NCBI GenBank assembly: GCA_965229695.1
Contig: OZ245921.1
Coordinates: 1,550,001 to 1,614,000, forward strand
Source of the DNA: JANSYL01 sp965229695
GTDB lineage: Bacteria; Pseudomonadota; Alphaproteobacteria; Rhodobacterales; Rhodobacteraceae
Reading direction: 5' to 3'
Length of the DNA stretch: 64,000 nucleotides
Under the pieces are notes generated by a model, which did not search any database, was not told where the DNA came from, and worked only from the letters and a program-made list of their open reading frames with translations. The translations under genes were made by a program, and so were the position numbers. Below are positions 42,695-51,588 of this stretch, piece by piece. Each line of letters begins with the position of its first letter. Position 1 is the stretch's first letter.

Positions 42695-43567
42695 TTAGGG
42701 GGTGGCAGATCGATTGGCCCGCCAGAGGGTGAAAAGGCCCGCTGCAACCACAAGGCTAGCCCCGATAACAATGTTTGTGGACAGGGTTTCGCCGAAGACC
42801 AGGATACCGAGCGCTGAGGCGAAGACCAATTGCAGATAGGCGAAGGGTTGCACAGCGCTGGCTTCGGCCAGGTCATAGGTTTTGATCAACAGGTAATGGC
42901 CGAGCGCACCGGTGACGCATAGCAGCGCCATCCAACCCCAATCGGGGGGCGTCATCGGCTCCCAAAACCAGATGCCGACCAGGGTCATGACCACGGCCCC
43001 GGCGGTGCCGGTCCAGAAAAAGCTGGTGGCCGCGCTGTCCTTGCGGGCGGCAAAGCGGGTGAGCAGGCCGTAAAGCGCAAAAAGAAAGGCCGAGGTGAGC
43101 GCCACAAGGGCGGCTGGCTCGAACACCCGAACCCCCGGTTGCAGGATGATGAGCACCCCGATGAACCCAACCGCGATGGCCAGAACCCGGCGCCAGCCAA
43201 CCTTTTCACCCAGGATCGGGCCAGAAAGGGCGGCGACCAGCAACGGGTAGCAGGCAAAAATGGCGTGGCTTTCGACCAGGCCCAGAAGAGTGAAGGCCAG
43301 CACCATGACGCAAATCTCGGTTGCCAAAAGAACCCCACGCAGGATCTGCAACACCGGCTGTTCGGTGCGGGCGGCGTTGCGAATGCCCCCAGCCTGGCGC
43401 ACGGTGATGGTCATGACAAAGGCCGCAAAGAACCAATAGCGGATCATCACCACCATCAAGACGTTGTATTCAGCTGCCAAATGGCGGCTGATCCCATCCT
43501 GCATCGCAAAAACGAAGGTGGTCGCGACCATCAGGGCGATGCCCAAGCGCGTGTTGTCGGCGCTCAT
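42695..43567 (-). CDS. EamA/DMT-superfamily transporter
   Basis: This 290-residue protein has ten hydrophobic segments in two EamA repeats, opening LGIALMVATTFVFAMQDGIS. The repeat junction is GEKVGWRRVLAIAVGFIGVL, closely matching the paralogue at 32640-33644. It overlaps the mnmD stop by 4 bases, so the two are coupled. It probably exports a metabolite, and the substrate is unknown. Confidence 0.9.
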   Translation of the reverse strand: MSADNTRLGIALMVATTFVFAMQDGISRHLAAEYNVLMVVMIRYWFFAAFVMTITVRQAGGIRNAARTEQPVLQILRGVLLATEICVMVLAFTLLGLVESHAIFACYPLLVAALSGPILGEKVGWRRVLAIAVGFIGVLIILQPGVRVFEPAALVALTSAFLFALYGLLTRFAARKDSAATSFFWTGTAGAVVMTLVGIWFWEPMTPPDWGWMALLCVTGALGHYLLIKTYDLAEASAVQPFAYLQLVFASALGILVFGETLSTNIVIGASLVVAAGLFTLWRANRSATP

Positions 43568-44241
43568 CCCAGCACCCCAGTCGTCATATGGCGCTTGCGG
43601 CCAAAGCCGGGGCGACGCGCCACCTCGAACCCCGCCGCCGCCAGCGCCCGGCGGACATCACCCACCGCGGTGTAGGTGGCAAAGCTGCCCTTGGGCGCAG
43701 TGTGATCGGCGACCGCTGTCAGCAGGGTGGGTTCCCAAAGCTCGGGGTTTCGGGCTGGGGCGAACCCGTCAAGGAACCAGGCATCCGCTTGGCCGGACCA
43801 GATTGGAAGGGTTTGGCGTGCATCGCCGATGATCACGGTCAGATCGAGGTCGTCGCGTTGCAGCCGGGCGCGCCCTTGGGTGGCATTGGCCAGCGCCTCG
43901 GCAATGGGCTGGGCAAAGGGGTGTGCCTCGGGGAAGGCGGCAAGAGCTGTTTCGATCTCATCGGGCGCCAATGGGAAGGCTTCGAAACTTGTGAAGGTCA
44001 GCGGGCCTTGGCATCCGGCAGCACGCCAGGCGATCCAAGCAGCGATCACGTTCAGGCCGGTTCCAAAACCAAGCTCGGCAATGTGGAAGCCCGGTTCGAA
44101 CCGCGTGGGCAGGTCGTTACCGTCTAGGAAAACATGGCGCGCCTCGGCCAGGCCGTCCTCCAAGGAGTAGAAAGGATCATCGAAGCGCGTCGATACCGGC
44201 ACCGCGCCGCTGCGCCATTCGATCTCCTGTCTCTGGTCCAT
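43564..44241 (-). CDS. mnmD: tRNA (mnm5s2U34) methyltransferase MnmD domain protein
   Basis: This 225-residue single-domain SAM methyltransferase has the MnmC N-domain pattern: SGAVPVSTRFDDPFYSLEDG, FHIAELGFGTGLNVIAAW for SAM binding, ADAWFLDGFAPARNPELWEP for the catalytic site, and KGSFATYTAVGDVRRALAAA. It would methylate the 5-aminomethyl-2-thiouridine at tRNA position 34. In E. coli this domain is fused to an FAD oxidase. Here the FAD oxidase gene starts 57 bases away in the opposite direction. Confidence 0.93.
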   Translation of the reverse strand: MDQRQEIEWRSGAVPVSTRFDDPFYSLEDGLAEARHVFLDGNDLPTRFEPGFHIAELGFGTGLNVIAAWIAWRAAGCQGPLTFTSFEAFPLAPDEIETALAAFPEAHPFAQPIAEALANATQGRARLQRDDLDLTVIIGDARQTLPIWSGQADAWFLDGFAPARNPELWEPTLLTAVADHTAPKGSFATYTAVGDVRRALAAAGFEVARRPGFGRKRHMTTGVLG

Positions 44242-44298
44242 TTGGGGGCTCTCGCGTATGGGATGGGCGGAGGTTTATCCGGTTGGACGGCATTGGCA

Positions 44299-45348
44299 AT
44301 GGCGCAAATCACGGTTCATGGGGCGGGCATTTTTGGCTTAGCGATTGCTTGGGCCTGCTTGCGTCGTGGGGCGCAGGTCACGGTGGTCGACCCCAACGGT
44401 GTAGCAGCTGGCTCGTCGGGTGGGGTTGTCGGGGCCTTGGCCCCGCACACGCCCGAAAACTGGAACGATAAGAAAGAGCTGCAATTCCAAAGCCTGGTGA
44501 TGGCCGAGGCGCTTTGGAGCGAAGTGGCCGAGGTCACGGGGCAAGACACCGGCTATGCGAGATTGGGCCGTCTGCAGCCCCTGTTCGGCGACCAGCAGGT
44601 GGCGCTTGCGCGGGCGCGGGTGGCGAGGGCCGAGATGCATTGGCAAGGGCGCTTTACCTGGGACGTGGTTGCCGCCGACCCATTGGTCGCGCCTGCACCA
44701 ACGGGCTGGATGATCCGCGACAGCCTGACGGCGCGTATCCATCCGCGCCGGGCCACAACCGCTTTGGCTGCCGCGATCCGCGCCCGCGGCGGCAAGATCA
44801 CTGCTGATGCCAGCGAAGCGGCTGGGATTGAGATTTGGGCCACTGGGGCTGACGGCCTGATTGCGCTGTCCGAAGCGGTGGGCGCGACGGTCGGCAATGG
44901 GGTGAAGGGGCAAGCGGCACTGCTGCAATGCGATCTTGGCCCAGTGCCGCAGATCTTTGCGGATGGGCTGCATATCGTGCCCCATGGGGATGGCACGGTG
45001 GCGATTGGTTCCACCTCGGAGCGCAACTATGACGACCCGACCCGCACCGATGACCAACTGGATGCTCTGATCGACAAGGCGCGGGTGGTCTGCCCGGCGC
45101 TGAGGGACGCGCCGGTGGTTTTGCGATGGGCGGGCCTGAGGCCCCGCGCAAAGTCGCGGGCGCCGATGCTGGGGCCGCATCCACTGATCCCCGGGGCGTT
45201 CATCGCCAATGGCGGGTTCAAGATCGGCTTTGGCATGGCCCCAATCTGCGCGGAGCTGATGGCGGATTTGGTGTTGGACGGGGTGGACCGGATTCCGGAC
45301 AGCTTCCGGCCCGAAGCGAGCCTGCCCGCCGGGTACACGCGCGGCTAA
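44299..45348 (+). CDS. FAD-dependent oxidoreductase (DAO family), possible MnmC oxidase half
   Basis: This 349-residue flavoprotein starts at ATG 44299 with ITVHGAGIFGLAIAWACLRR as its dinucleotide motif. The C-terminal FAD region is LRWAGLRPRAKSRAPMLGPH, then FIANGGFKIGFGMAPI. The DAO family includes glycine oxidase and the MnmC FAD domain, which removes the carboxymethyl group from cmnm5U34. Its divergence from mnmD suggests this is the unfused second half of MnmC, though a D-amino acid oxidase role cannot be excluded. Its stop overlaps the 3' end of the convergent FMN reductase gene by 4 bases. Confidence 0.88.
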   Translation: MAQITVHGAGIFGLAIAWACLRRGAQVTVVDPNGVAAGSSGGVVGALAPHTPENWNDKKELQFQSLVMAEALWSEVAEVTGQDTGYARLGRLQPLFGDQQVALARARVARAEMHWQGRFTWDVVAADPLVAPAPTGWMIRDSLTARIHPRRATTALAAAIRARGGKITADASEAAGIEIWATGADGLIALSEAVGATVGNGVKGQAALLQCDLGPVPQIFADGLHIVPHGDGTVAIGSTSERNYDDPTRTDDQLDALIDKARVVCPALRDAPVVLRWAGLRPRAKSRAPMLGPHPLIPGAFIANGGFKIGFGMAPICAELMADLVLDGVDRIPDSFRPEASLPAGYTRG

Positions 45349-45887
45349 AGCCCGGCGGCTTGCCGAAGCTCCCCCATCAGCTCGGTCAAAAGCGCTTCGG
45401 TACGCTCATTGGTTAGCCGTCCGTCATCGTCGAATTGGCCCGAGGCGCTGCCGACCATCACCTCGGGGCCATAGAGCATTTTAGGGCGAAAGGCCGTCAT
45501 CGCATGGCGCAGCGTCATTTGTGTCCGCTCACCCCCGGCGCGCCCCGCAGCGGCCGACACAATCGCCACGGGTTTGTCGCGCCACGGGTTGCCGTTGACG
45601 CGGCTGACCCAATCCAGGGCGTTCTTCAGCCCGCCCGGCATCGCCTTGTTGTATTCCGGGCAAGCGATCACGACCGCATCCGCCGTCGCGATCTGATCGG
45701 CCAGGCTTTGAACCTCGGCGGGAATGCCCTCCGCCGCCTCTAGATCGCCATCGTAAAGCGGCAGGCGCAGATTGGCATCGACAAATGCCACCGGGTCGAA
45801 CAGGCGTCGCGCCTCCAACATCAGCTTGCGATTAACCGAGCCTGCGCGCAGCGAGCCGCAGATGCCAAGTAGTGTTCCGCTGGACAT
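45345..45887 (-). CDS. NADPH-dependent FMN reductase-family flavoprotein
   Basis: This 180-residue flavodoxin-like protein has the FMN phosphate loop GSLRAGSVNRKL near residue 11, PEYNKAMPGGLKNALDWVSR near residues 77-96, and a NADPH-side segment VAIVSAAAGRAGG. The family reduces FMN, quinones, azo compounds or chromate with NADPH. It is convergent with the FAD oxidase and divergent from the TPP enzyme. No specific role is evident. Confidence 0.92.
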   Translation of the reverse strand: MSSGTLLGICGSLRAGSVNRKLMLEARRLFDPVAFVDANLRLPLYDGDLEAAEGIPAEVQSLADQIATADAVVIACPEYNKAMPGGLKNALDWVSRVNGNPWRDKPVAIVSAAAGRAGGERTQMTLRHAMTAFRPKMLYGPEVMVGSASGQFDDDGRLTNERTEALLTELMGELRQAAGL

Positions 45888-45940
45888 GTCCCGCGCCTCC
45901 GATCAAAACCATCCGGGCGGATGTAATGCGGGAGGGCGAG

Positions 45941-47581
45941 ATGGCCAAGCAGCATGGCGGGAAAATCCTGGCGGATCGGTTGGCCTCGCATGGCGTGAGC
46001 CGGGTGTTTTCGGTGCCCGGTGAAAGCTTTCTGGCCGCGCTGGATGGGATTTACGAACGCGGGATCAGAAACATCGTGTGCCGCCAGGAAGGTGGGGCCG
46101 CGATGATGGCCGAAGCCAGCGCCAAGCTGAAAGCTGGGCAGCACGATGGCCCAGGGGTTTTGTTTGTCACCCGTGGCCCGGGCGCGACCAATGCCAGCGC
46201 CGGTTTGCATATCGCCATGCATGACGCGACGCCATTGGTCTGCTTTGTTGGGCAAGCACCGCTGAAATTCCGTGATCGTGACGTGTTTCAGGAGGTCGAT
46301 TACCGCGCCTTCTTTGGGCCGCTGGTCAAATGGGTGGCCGAGGTCGAAGACCCCAACCGGATCGCTGAATATGTTGATCGGGGGTTTCAGGTCGCGGGTT
46401 CGGGTCGGCCCGGCCCCGTTGTCATCGCTCTGCCCGAAGATGTTCTGTCCGCAGCGGCCGAGGCACTGCCTTTTCACCCAAGCAGCCCGGTGGAACAGAA
46501 GGTTTCGCCGACGGCCGCCCATCGCATGCTGAACATCCTGAATGACGCCAAGCGCCCGATGATCGTGGTGGGCGGCTCTGACTGGTCTCATCGAACCGCT
46601 GGGATGGCCACGGATGTCGCCGAACGCCTGGGTGCGCCAATTGCGGTGACCTTCCGCCGTCAAGATTACATCGACAATGACCACCCAAACTATGCGGGCG
46701 ACTTGGGCGTGGGGATGAACCCCAAGCTTGGCCTGCGCCTGTCCGAGGCGGATACCATCCTGCTCGTCGGTGCGGAACTCAATGACATCACGACCAAGGA
46801 TTTCTCTCTGATCGACGCGGCCAGCCCGCCAAGGATCATCCAAACGACCTTGAATCCAGAGGGTATCGGCAAGCATTACCCGGCGGAGATGAGCTTGGCC
46901 GTCAGTTCCTCCGAGTTGTTTACCGCGCTGCGCCAAGCCCTGCCAGCTGCGCCGAGCGAAGACCGTGGCGCAGCCGCGGCGCGGGCGGATTATGAAGCCT
47001 GGCAAACGCCCCAACCCACCCCCGGCAACGTGCGTCTGGAAGAGGTCATGTGCTGGCTGCGCGACAATGCCGATCCCAAAACCATCATCACCAATGGTGC
47101 CGGGAATTACGCCGCCTTTCTGCATCGCTATTACCGCTTCCGCGCCTACGGCACCCAGGTTGCCCCAACCAGCGGATCAATGGGTTATGGCCTGCCCGCC
47201 GCGATCGCCGCCAAGCTGAATTACCCGGAGCGGACGGTTGTGTGTTTCTCAGGTGACGGCTGCATCCAAATGACCCTGCAAGAATTATCAACCGCCCGCC
47301 AACACGGCGTCGATATCATCGTCATCGTCTGTAACAACGGGCGTTATGGCACGATCCGAATGCATCAAGAGATGCACTATCCCGGTCGTGTCTCTGGCAC
47401 CGATCTTTACAACCCCGATTATGTGACTTTGGCCAAAGCCTATGGCGGCACGGGACATTTGATCGAAGAGCAAGATCAGTTTGCCGAGGCTTATCGCGCG
47501 GCCGAAAAAGGCGGGCTGCATATCATCGAGCTGCAGCTTGATCCGCAAATGTTGAGCACCACCGCTAACCTGCCCAGTTAA
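45941..47581 (+). CDS. Thiamine pyrophosphate-dependent enzyme, acetolactate synthase-like
   Basis: This 546-residue protein starts at ATG 45941 behind GGGAGGG; the frame extends to 45872 without a site. The N-terminal TPP domain holds the activating glutamate in CRQEGGAAMMAEA. A central domain follows. The C-terminal TPP motif is GDGCIQMTLQELSTARQHG, then VIVCNNGRYG, near residues 440-470. It resembles the acetolactate synthase/oxalyl-CoA decarboxylase/benzoylformate decarboxylase superfamily rather than a biosynthetic IlvB, and no small subunit gene follows. The exact reaction is unknown. Confidence 0.9.
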   Translation: MAKQHGGKILADRLASHGVSRVFSVPGESFLAALDGIYERGIRNIVCRQEGGAAMMAEASAKLKAGQHDGPGVLFVTRGPGATNASAGLHIAMHDATPLVCFVGQAPLKFRDRDVFQEVDYRAFFGPLVKWVAEVEDPNRIAEYVDRGFQVAGSGRPGPVVIALPEDVLSAAAEALPFHPSSPVEQKVSPTAAHRMLNILNDAKRPMIVVGGSDWSHRTAGMATDVAERLGAPIAVTFRRQDYIDNDHPNYAGDLGVGMNPKLGLRLSEADTILLVGAELNDITTKDFSLIDAASPPRIIQTTLNPEGIGKHYPAEMSLAVSSSELFTALRQALPAAPSEDRGAAAARADYEAWQTPQPTPGNVRLEEVMCWLRDNADPKTIITNGAGNYAAFLHRYYRFRAYGTQVAPTSGSMGYGLPAAIAAKLNYPERTVVCFSGDGCIQMTLQELSTARQHGVDIIVIVCNNGRYGTIRMHQEMHYPGRVSGTDLYNPDYVTLAKAYGGTGHLIEEQDQFAEAYRAAEKGGLHIIELQLDPQMLSTTANLPS

Positions 47582-47631
47582 AGCCGCCGGTTTCGTGCGA
47601 AAACCGGGTCGGGACGCGCGTGTTTTCTGGG

Positions 47632-49566
47632 TTAGCGCTGGAGCCGCTCGGCCAGGTTGGGTTCGGGCAGTTCGCCGGTTAGCTGTGCCTCGTAAATCGG
47701 GATACTCTCGCTGACACGCATGACGTAGTTGCGCGTCTCGGAAAACGGCAAAGCCTCGATCCAGAACACGATATCTTCGGCCCGGCGCGGATCACCAAAG
47801 CGCTCGATCCATTGGTTCGCCCGCCCCGGCCCGGCATTATAGCCGATGGAAACCAGGGTCAGGTTCCCGCCATACCGCTCGATCAGCCCGGCGATATAGC
47901 TTGACCCCAGCAGGGCGTTGTAATCCGGGTCGGTCAGCAAGCGCGGTTCATCATAGGTGATGCCCAAATCCCGCGCGGTGTCGCGGCCCGTGCCGGGCAT
48001 GACCTGCATCAGCCCAATTGCGCCAGCATGGCTAATAACGGCGGGGTCAAACTCGGATTCGCGCCGCGCGATCGAAAGCGACAGGGCCGGTGGAATGGGC
48101 AAGGCCGCCTCGGCCAATGGCGTCAGCGGGTAATAGGCGCGCATGATCTCATGCCCGTTCTGCGCGGCGCGTTTGGCGATTTTCAGGGCGATATGGGGGT
48201 CGCCAATCTCCAGCGCGAAATCTGCCAAAAGCCCCGCCTCTTCCCGCGATAAGCTTTCGGTCAGATGGGTCAGAAAGCGTTCGGCCAAGACCGCCTGTCC
48301 AGCCTCGTAGAGCAACAGACCAGCGTGGAAAACCTCGGACCGGGTGAAATCCGCGCTGCGCCAATCACCGAAATCTTCGTCGCCCAGAAACAGCGGATCG
48401 GTGGGCAGACCGGCGCGCTCAGCGGAAAGCTGGCCATAAAAGCTGGATTGGTATTCTGCACCAAGGGCATATGCTTCGGTGGCGGCGGTCTGGTTGCCCG
48501 CCGCTTCATGGGCGCGGCCCAACCAATAGCCCGCCCTCCCGACGCTGATCGGGCTGAATACCGTTTCGCGGAAGTTCTCAAAATGCCGGATGGCCTGATC
48601 ATTGCGCCCGAGGCGAAACGCGCAATAACCCGCGATCCATTCCAGATCGGCGAACGCCAGATAATCTGCCTCGCGGCTCACATAATGCTGCGAGGCATAG
48701 GTGTAGCAGGTCGCAAAATCGCCTTCGCGCATCACGTCACGGGCCAAATCGGCCCGGCGGTCGGCCCAGGCCGAAGGGCGGCCCAAACCACCATCTGAAT
48801 GGGAGCGTTCGGCCATCAACTCGCCCGCCGTGTCCCAAAAGCCGGACCGGATGCGCCACAAATAGCGTTCATAGGCCAAACCCGGATCATCGCGCAGCGC
48901 GGCGGGAACGGCCTGGATCAGATCATCCACCCCAGGCCGACGGGCGCGTAGGGCGATCCGGGCATCGGCCAGGGCCTGCCAATCCTCGGGCACCAGCGGG
49001 TACATGGCGCGTGCCCGTTCCTCGGCCCCTTCCCACAGCAGATTGTCCAACCGGTCGATATGGTGATTGCCCTGGTTCAGCACCGGGCCAAAGGCACGGC
49101 GCAACGCGGCGGCTTCATCGCCCGAAAGCGTCATCGTGGTCCAACCGCGGATCGCCTCGGCCTCGGCCGCCGCGCGGTCGCCATTGGCCTCCAATGCCTG
49201 CGCCAGAGCAATGACCCCGGCACCGGTGCGCGGCAGATAACCGTCGAAATAGGCAATCACCCGGTCGGGGGCGCCGCCTTGCGGGATCGATGGCTCCCCC
49301 TGCGCGCGCAAATAGGGCAGGCCAGGCCAATCGACATTGTCGCGCAAAAACGCCTCATAATCCGAAAACCGGCCTTCGCCCATGCGCAGCAACCGCCAGG
49401 CAATCACATCCTGGGCCACCGGATCGTCAATGGCGCGCGCCGCCTGCGCTGCCAAATCCAAATCGCGGGCGTTCAACGCATCAAGCGCCAGGCCCAGCGC
49501 CTCGGCATCCGCGCTGACCCGCAACGGGGCCAGGATCAGGCAAACGAGAAAAGCAAATATCCGCAT
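47632..49566 (-). CDS. Soluble lytic murein transglycosylase (Slt70-like)
   Basis: This 644-residue periplasmic protein has a signal peptide (MRIFAFLVCLILAPLRVSA), a long helical-repeat superhelix of about 430 residues, and a C-terminal SLT domain. The catalytic glutamate is in SIARRESEFDPAVISHAG, and GAIGLMQVMPGTGRDTARD and YNAGPGRANQWIERFGD follow. It cleaves peptidoglycan glycan strands to anhydromuropeptides in wall turnover. It is divergent from dapA, itself a supplier of wall precursor. Confidence 0.95.
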   Translation of the reverse strand: MRIFAFLVCLILAPLRVSADAEALGLALDALNARDLDLAAQAARAIDDPVAQDVIAWRLLRMGEGRFSDYEAFLRDNVDWPGLPYLRAQGEPSIPQGGAPDRVIAYFDGYLPRTGAGVIALAQALEANGDRAAAEAEAIRGWTTMTLSGDEAAALRRAFGPVLNQGNHHIDRLDNLLWEGAEERARAMYPLVPEDWQALADARIALRARRPGVDDLIQAVPAALRDDPGLAYERYLWRIRSGFWDTAGELMAERSHSDGGLGRPSAWADRRADLARDVMREGDFATCYTYASQHYVSREADYLAFADLEWIAGYCAFRLGRNDQAIRHFENFRETVFSPISVGRAGYWLGRAHEAAGNQTAATEAYALGAEYQSSFYGQLSAERAGLPTDPLFLGDEDFGDWRSADFTRSEVFHAGLLLYEAGQAVLAERFLTHLTESLSREEAGLLADFALEIGDPHIALKIAKRAAQNGHEIMRAYYPLTPLAEAALPIPPALSLSIARRESEFDPAVISHAGAIGLMQVMPGTGRDTARDLGITYDEPRLLTDPDYNALLGSSYIAGLIERYGGNLTLVSIGYNAGPGRANQWIERFGDPRRAEDIVFWIEALPFSETRNYVMRVSESIPIYEAQLTGELPEPNLAERLQR

Positions 49567-49722
49567 CGGTCAAAACCGCCTTTATGATTTCAGAAGGATA
49601 AGCCCGCTTGGGCCTGACGCAACACACGAACTTGGCATTCCCGGACCTTGGGGATAGTGTCCGCGCAAATTTGCCGATGGTCGGCAGGTTTGACCGCTAA
49701 CCCCAGGAAAAGGATGCGTGAG

Positions 49723-50595
49723 ATGTTCCATGGCTCGATGCCCGCCCTCGTCACGCCGTTCGCAAACGGCGCAGTCGATTTCGACACGCTGAAGAAGCTG
49801 GTGGATTGGCATGTCAGCGAAGGCAGCACCGGGCTTGTGCCCGTTGGTACGACCGGGGAAAGCCCGACGCTGACCCATGACGAACATGAAAAAGTGGTCG
49901 AGGTTGTGGTCGCCACCGCAGCCGGGCGTGTGCCCGTGATCGCCGGGGCCGGTTCGAACAACACGGTCGAGGCGTTGCGTTTTGTCGAGCACGCGAAAAA
50001 CGTCGGGGCCGATGCCGCACTGGTGGTCACGCCCTATTACAACAAGCCCACTCAGCGCGGCTTGATCGCCCATTTCGAGGCGTTGAACGAGGTCGGCCTG
50101 CCGATCATCATCTACAACATCCCGCCCCGCTCGGTCATCGATATGGTGCCTGAGACGATGGGACAATTGGCGAAACTGCCGAATATCGTTGGCGTGAAAG
50201 ACGCCACCGCCGATCTGTCGCGGGTGCCCAAGCAACGGATGAGCTGCGGGAAAGATTTCATCCAGCTCTCGGGTGAGGATGCGACCGCTGTGGGCTTCAA
50301 CGCTCAAGGCGGGCATGGCTGCATCAGCGTGACCGCCAATGTCGCGCCCAAACTCTGCGCCGAAATGCAGGCCGCCACTCTGGCCGGGGATTACGCCACC
50401 GCGTTGGAATATCAGGATCGCTTGATGCCCCTGCACGAGGCGATTTTTGCAGAGCCCGGCCTGAGCGGTGCGAAATACGGCATGTCCGTCCTGGACAAGT
50501 GTTCGGATGAGGTGCGTCTGCCGCTGACGACCGTCAGCGACGAGACCAAGGCACAGATCGACGCGGCCATGCGCCATGCCGGGCTCATCAACTGA
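49723..50595 (+). CDS. dapA: 4-hydroxy-tetrahydrodipicolinate synthase
   Basis: This 290-residue enzyme starts at ATG 49723, 7 bases after AAAGGA; in-frame codons upstream (49714, 49648) fit less well. Motifs are GTTGESPTLTHDE near residue 44, the catalytic tyrosine in TPYYNKPTQRGLIAHF near residue 107, and the Schiff-base lysine in IVGVKDATADLSR near residue 163. It condenses pyruvate and aspartate semialdehyde in lysine and diaminopimelate synthesis. Its stop lies within CTGA, which appears to start trmO. Confidence 0.97.
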   Translation: MFHGSMPALVTPFANGAVDFDTLKKLVDWHVSEGSTGLVPVGTTGESPTLTHDEHEKVVEVVVATAAGRVPVIAGAGSNNTVEALRFVEHAKNVGADAALVVTPYYNKPTQRGLIAHFEALNEVGLPIIIYNIPPRSVIDMVPETMGQLAKLPNIVGVKDATADLSRVPKQRMSCGKDFIQLSGEDATAVGFNAQGGHGCISVTANVAPKLCAEMQAATLAGDYATALEYQDRLMPLHEAIFAEPGLSGAKYGMSVLDKCSDEVRLPLTTVSDETKAQIDAAMRHAGLIN

Positions 50596-51083
50596 GCGAC
50601 GCACCCGATATTCGGCCGGGTGAGACCGCCCTGCCCTTTGACCCGGCGGACCGGGTTGAGGCGGGGCTGGTCTTTATCGGTCATATCCGGTCGCCTTGGG
50701 CCAAGGGCACCGCGCCCAAGAACCTGCGCCAGGCCCGTGAAACCGGCCAGTCGGCACAGATCATCCTGCGCCCGGACTACGCCGCCGCCCTGACCGGTCT
50801 GTCGGTCGGTCAAGCGATCCAACTGCTTTATTGGGTCGATCGCGGCCAGCGGGATTTGCTGTTACAAGCCCCCAAACATGTCGACGCCCCGCGCGGCACC
50901 TTTGCCCTGCGATCCCCCGTGCGGCCCAACCCGATTGCCCTGGCCACGGTCCTGATCACGGGCCTGGATGCCGCCCAAGGGGTGATCGATATCGACGCCA
51001 TTGACGCTTTCGACGGCACCCCGGTTTTGGACATCAAACCTTGGATTGAGACTGTCGATGTTGCTCCGGGCTGGCACCCTTAG
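50592..51083 (+). CDS. trmO: TrmO/TsaA-family tRNA methyltransferase, apparent CTG start
   Basis: The frame gives about 163 residues with the TsaA opening GLVFIGHIRSPWAKGTAPKN and the conserved motif ALRSPVRPNPIALATVLIT. The family methylates N6-threonylcarbamoyladenosine at tRNA position 37 using SAM. There is no in-frame ATG, GTG or TTG from the last upstream stop (50508) until TTG 50856, which would delete the N-terminal half. CTG 50592 overlaps the dapA stop as CTGA and would give an N-terminus SDAPDIRPGETALPF. Translational coupling from dapA is inferred. Confidence 0.85.
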   Translation: MSDAPDIRPGETALPFDPADRVEAGLVFIGHIRSPWAKGTAPKNLRQARETGQSAQIILRPDYAAALTGLSVGQAIQLLYWVDRGQRDLLLQAPKHVDAPRGTFALRSPVRPNPIALATVLITGLDAAQGVIDIDAIDAFDGTPVLDIKPWIETVDVAPGWHP

Positions 51084-51107
51084 ACACAAGCGCCTATATC
51101 GGCGCGC

Positions 51108-51587
51108 ATGGCCAAGAAACCCGCAGATAACCCCAACTACAAAGTGATCGCCGAAAACCGGCGCGCGCGCTTCGATTATGCGATCGAAGACGATCTTGAG
51201 GTTGGGATCGTGCTGGAAGGCTCCGAGGTCAAATCCCTGCGGGAAGGGCAATCGAATATCGCCGAAAGCTATGCCTCGGTCGATGAGGGGGAGCTTTGGC
51301 TGACAAACTCCTACATCGCGCCCTACGCCCAAGCGAAAACCTTTGGCCATGAAGAACGGCGCAGGCGCAAGCTTTTGGTCAGCCGCAAAGAGCTGTCGAA
51401 GCTTTGGAACGCTACCCAGCGCCAGGGCATGACGCTGGTGCCCTTGGTCATGTATTTCAACCATAAGGGCCTGGTGAAGCTAAAGATCGGCATCGCCAAG
51501 GGTAAGAAGGTCGCCGATAAGCGCGAAACATCGGCCAAGCGGGATTGGAACCGGCAGAAGCAGCGGCTGCTGAAGCAGAACGGCTGA
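51108..51587 (+). CDS. smpB: SsrA-binding protein
   Basis: This 159-residue SmpB has the OB-fold opening NYKVIAENRRARFDYAIEDD, the tmRNA-binding GSEVKSLREGQSNIAESYA, and a basic tail ending KRDWNRQKQRLLKQNG. It carries tmRNA into stalled ribosomes for rescue. It lies 24 bases after trmO in the same direction. A second rescue factor, ArfB, is encoded 4.5 kb downstream. Confidence 0.97.
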   Translation: MAKKPADNPNYKVIAENRRARFDYAIEDDLEVGIVLEGSEVKSLREGQSNIAESYASVDEGELWLTNSYIAPYAQAKTFGHEERRRRKLLVSRKELSKLWNATQRQGMTLVPLVMYFNHKGLVKLKIGIAKGKKVADKRETSAKRDWNRQKQRLLKQNG

Positions 51588-51588
51588 T

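Noticed and set aside
40905..42698. 597-codon plus-strand frame across leuC
   Set aside because: It is the antisense shadow of leuC, whose iron-sulfur motifs are on the minus strand; the plus frame has no domain or ribosome-binding site.
45821..47125. 434-codon minus-strand frame opposite the TPP enzyme
   Set aside because: Antisense shadow; the plus strand has the full TPP motif set.
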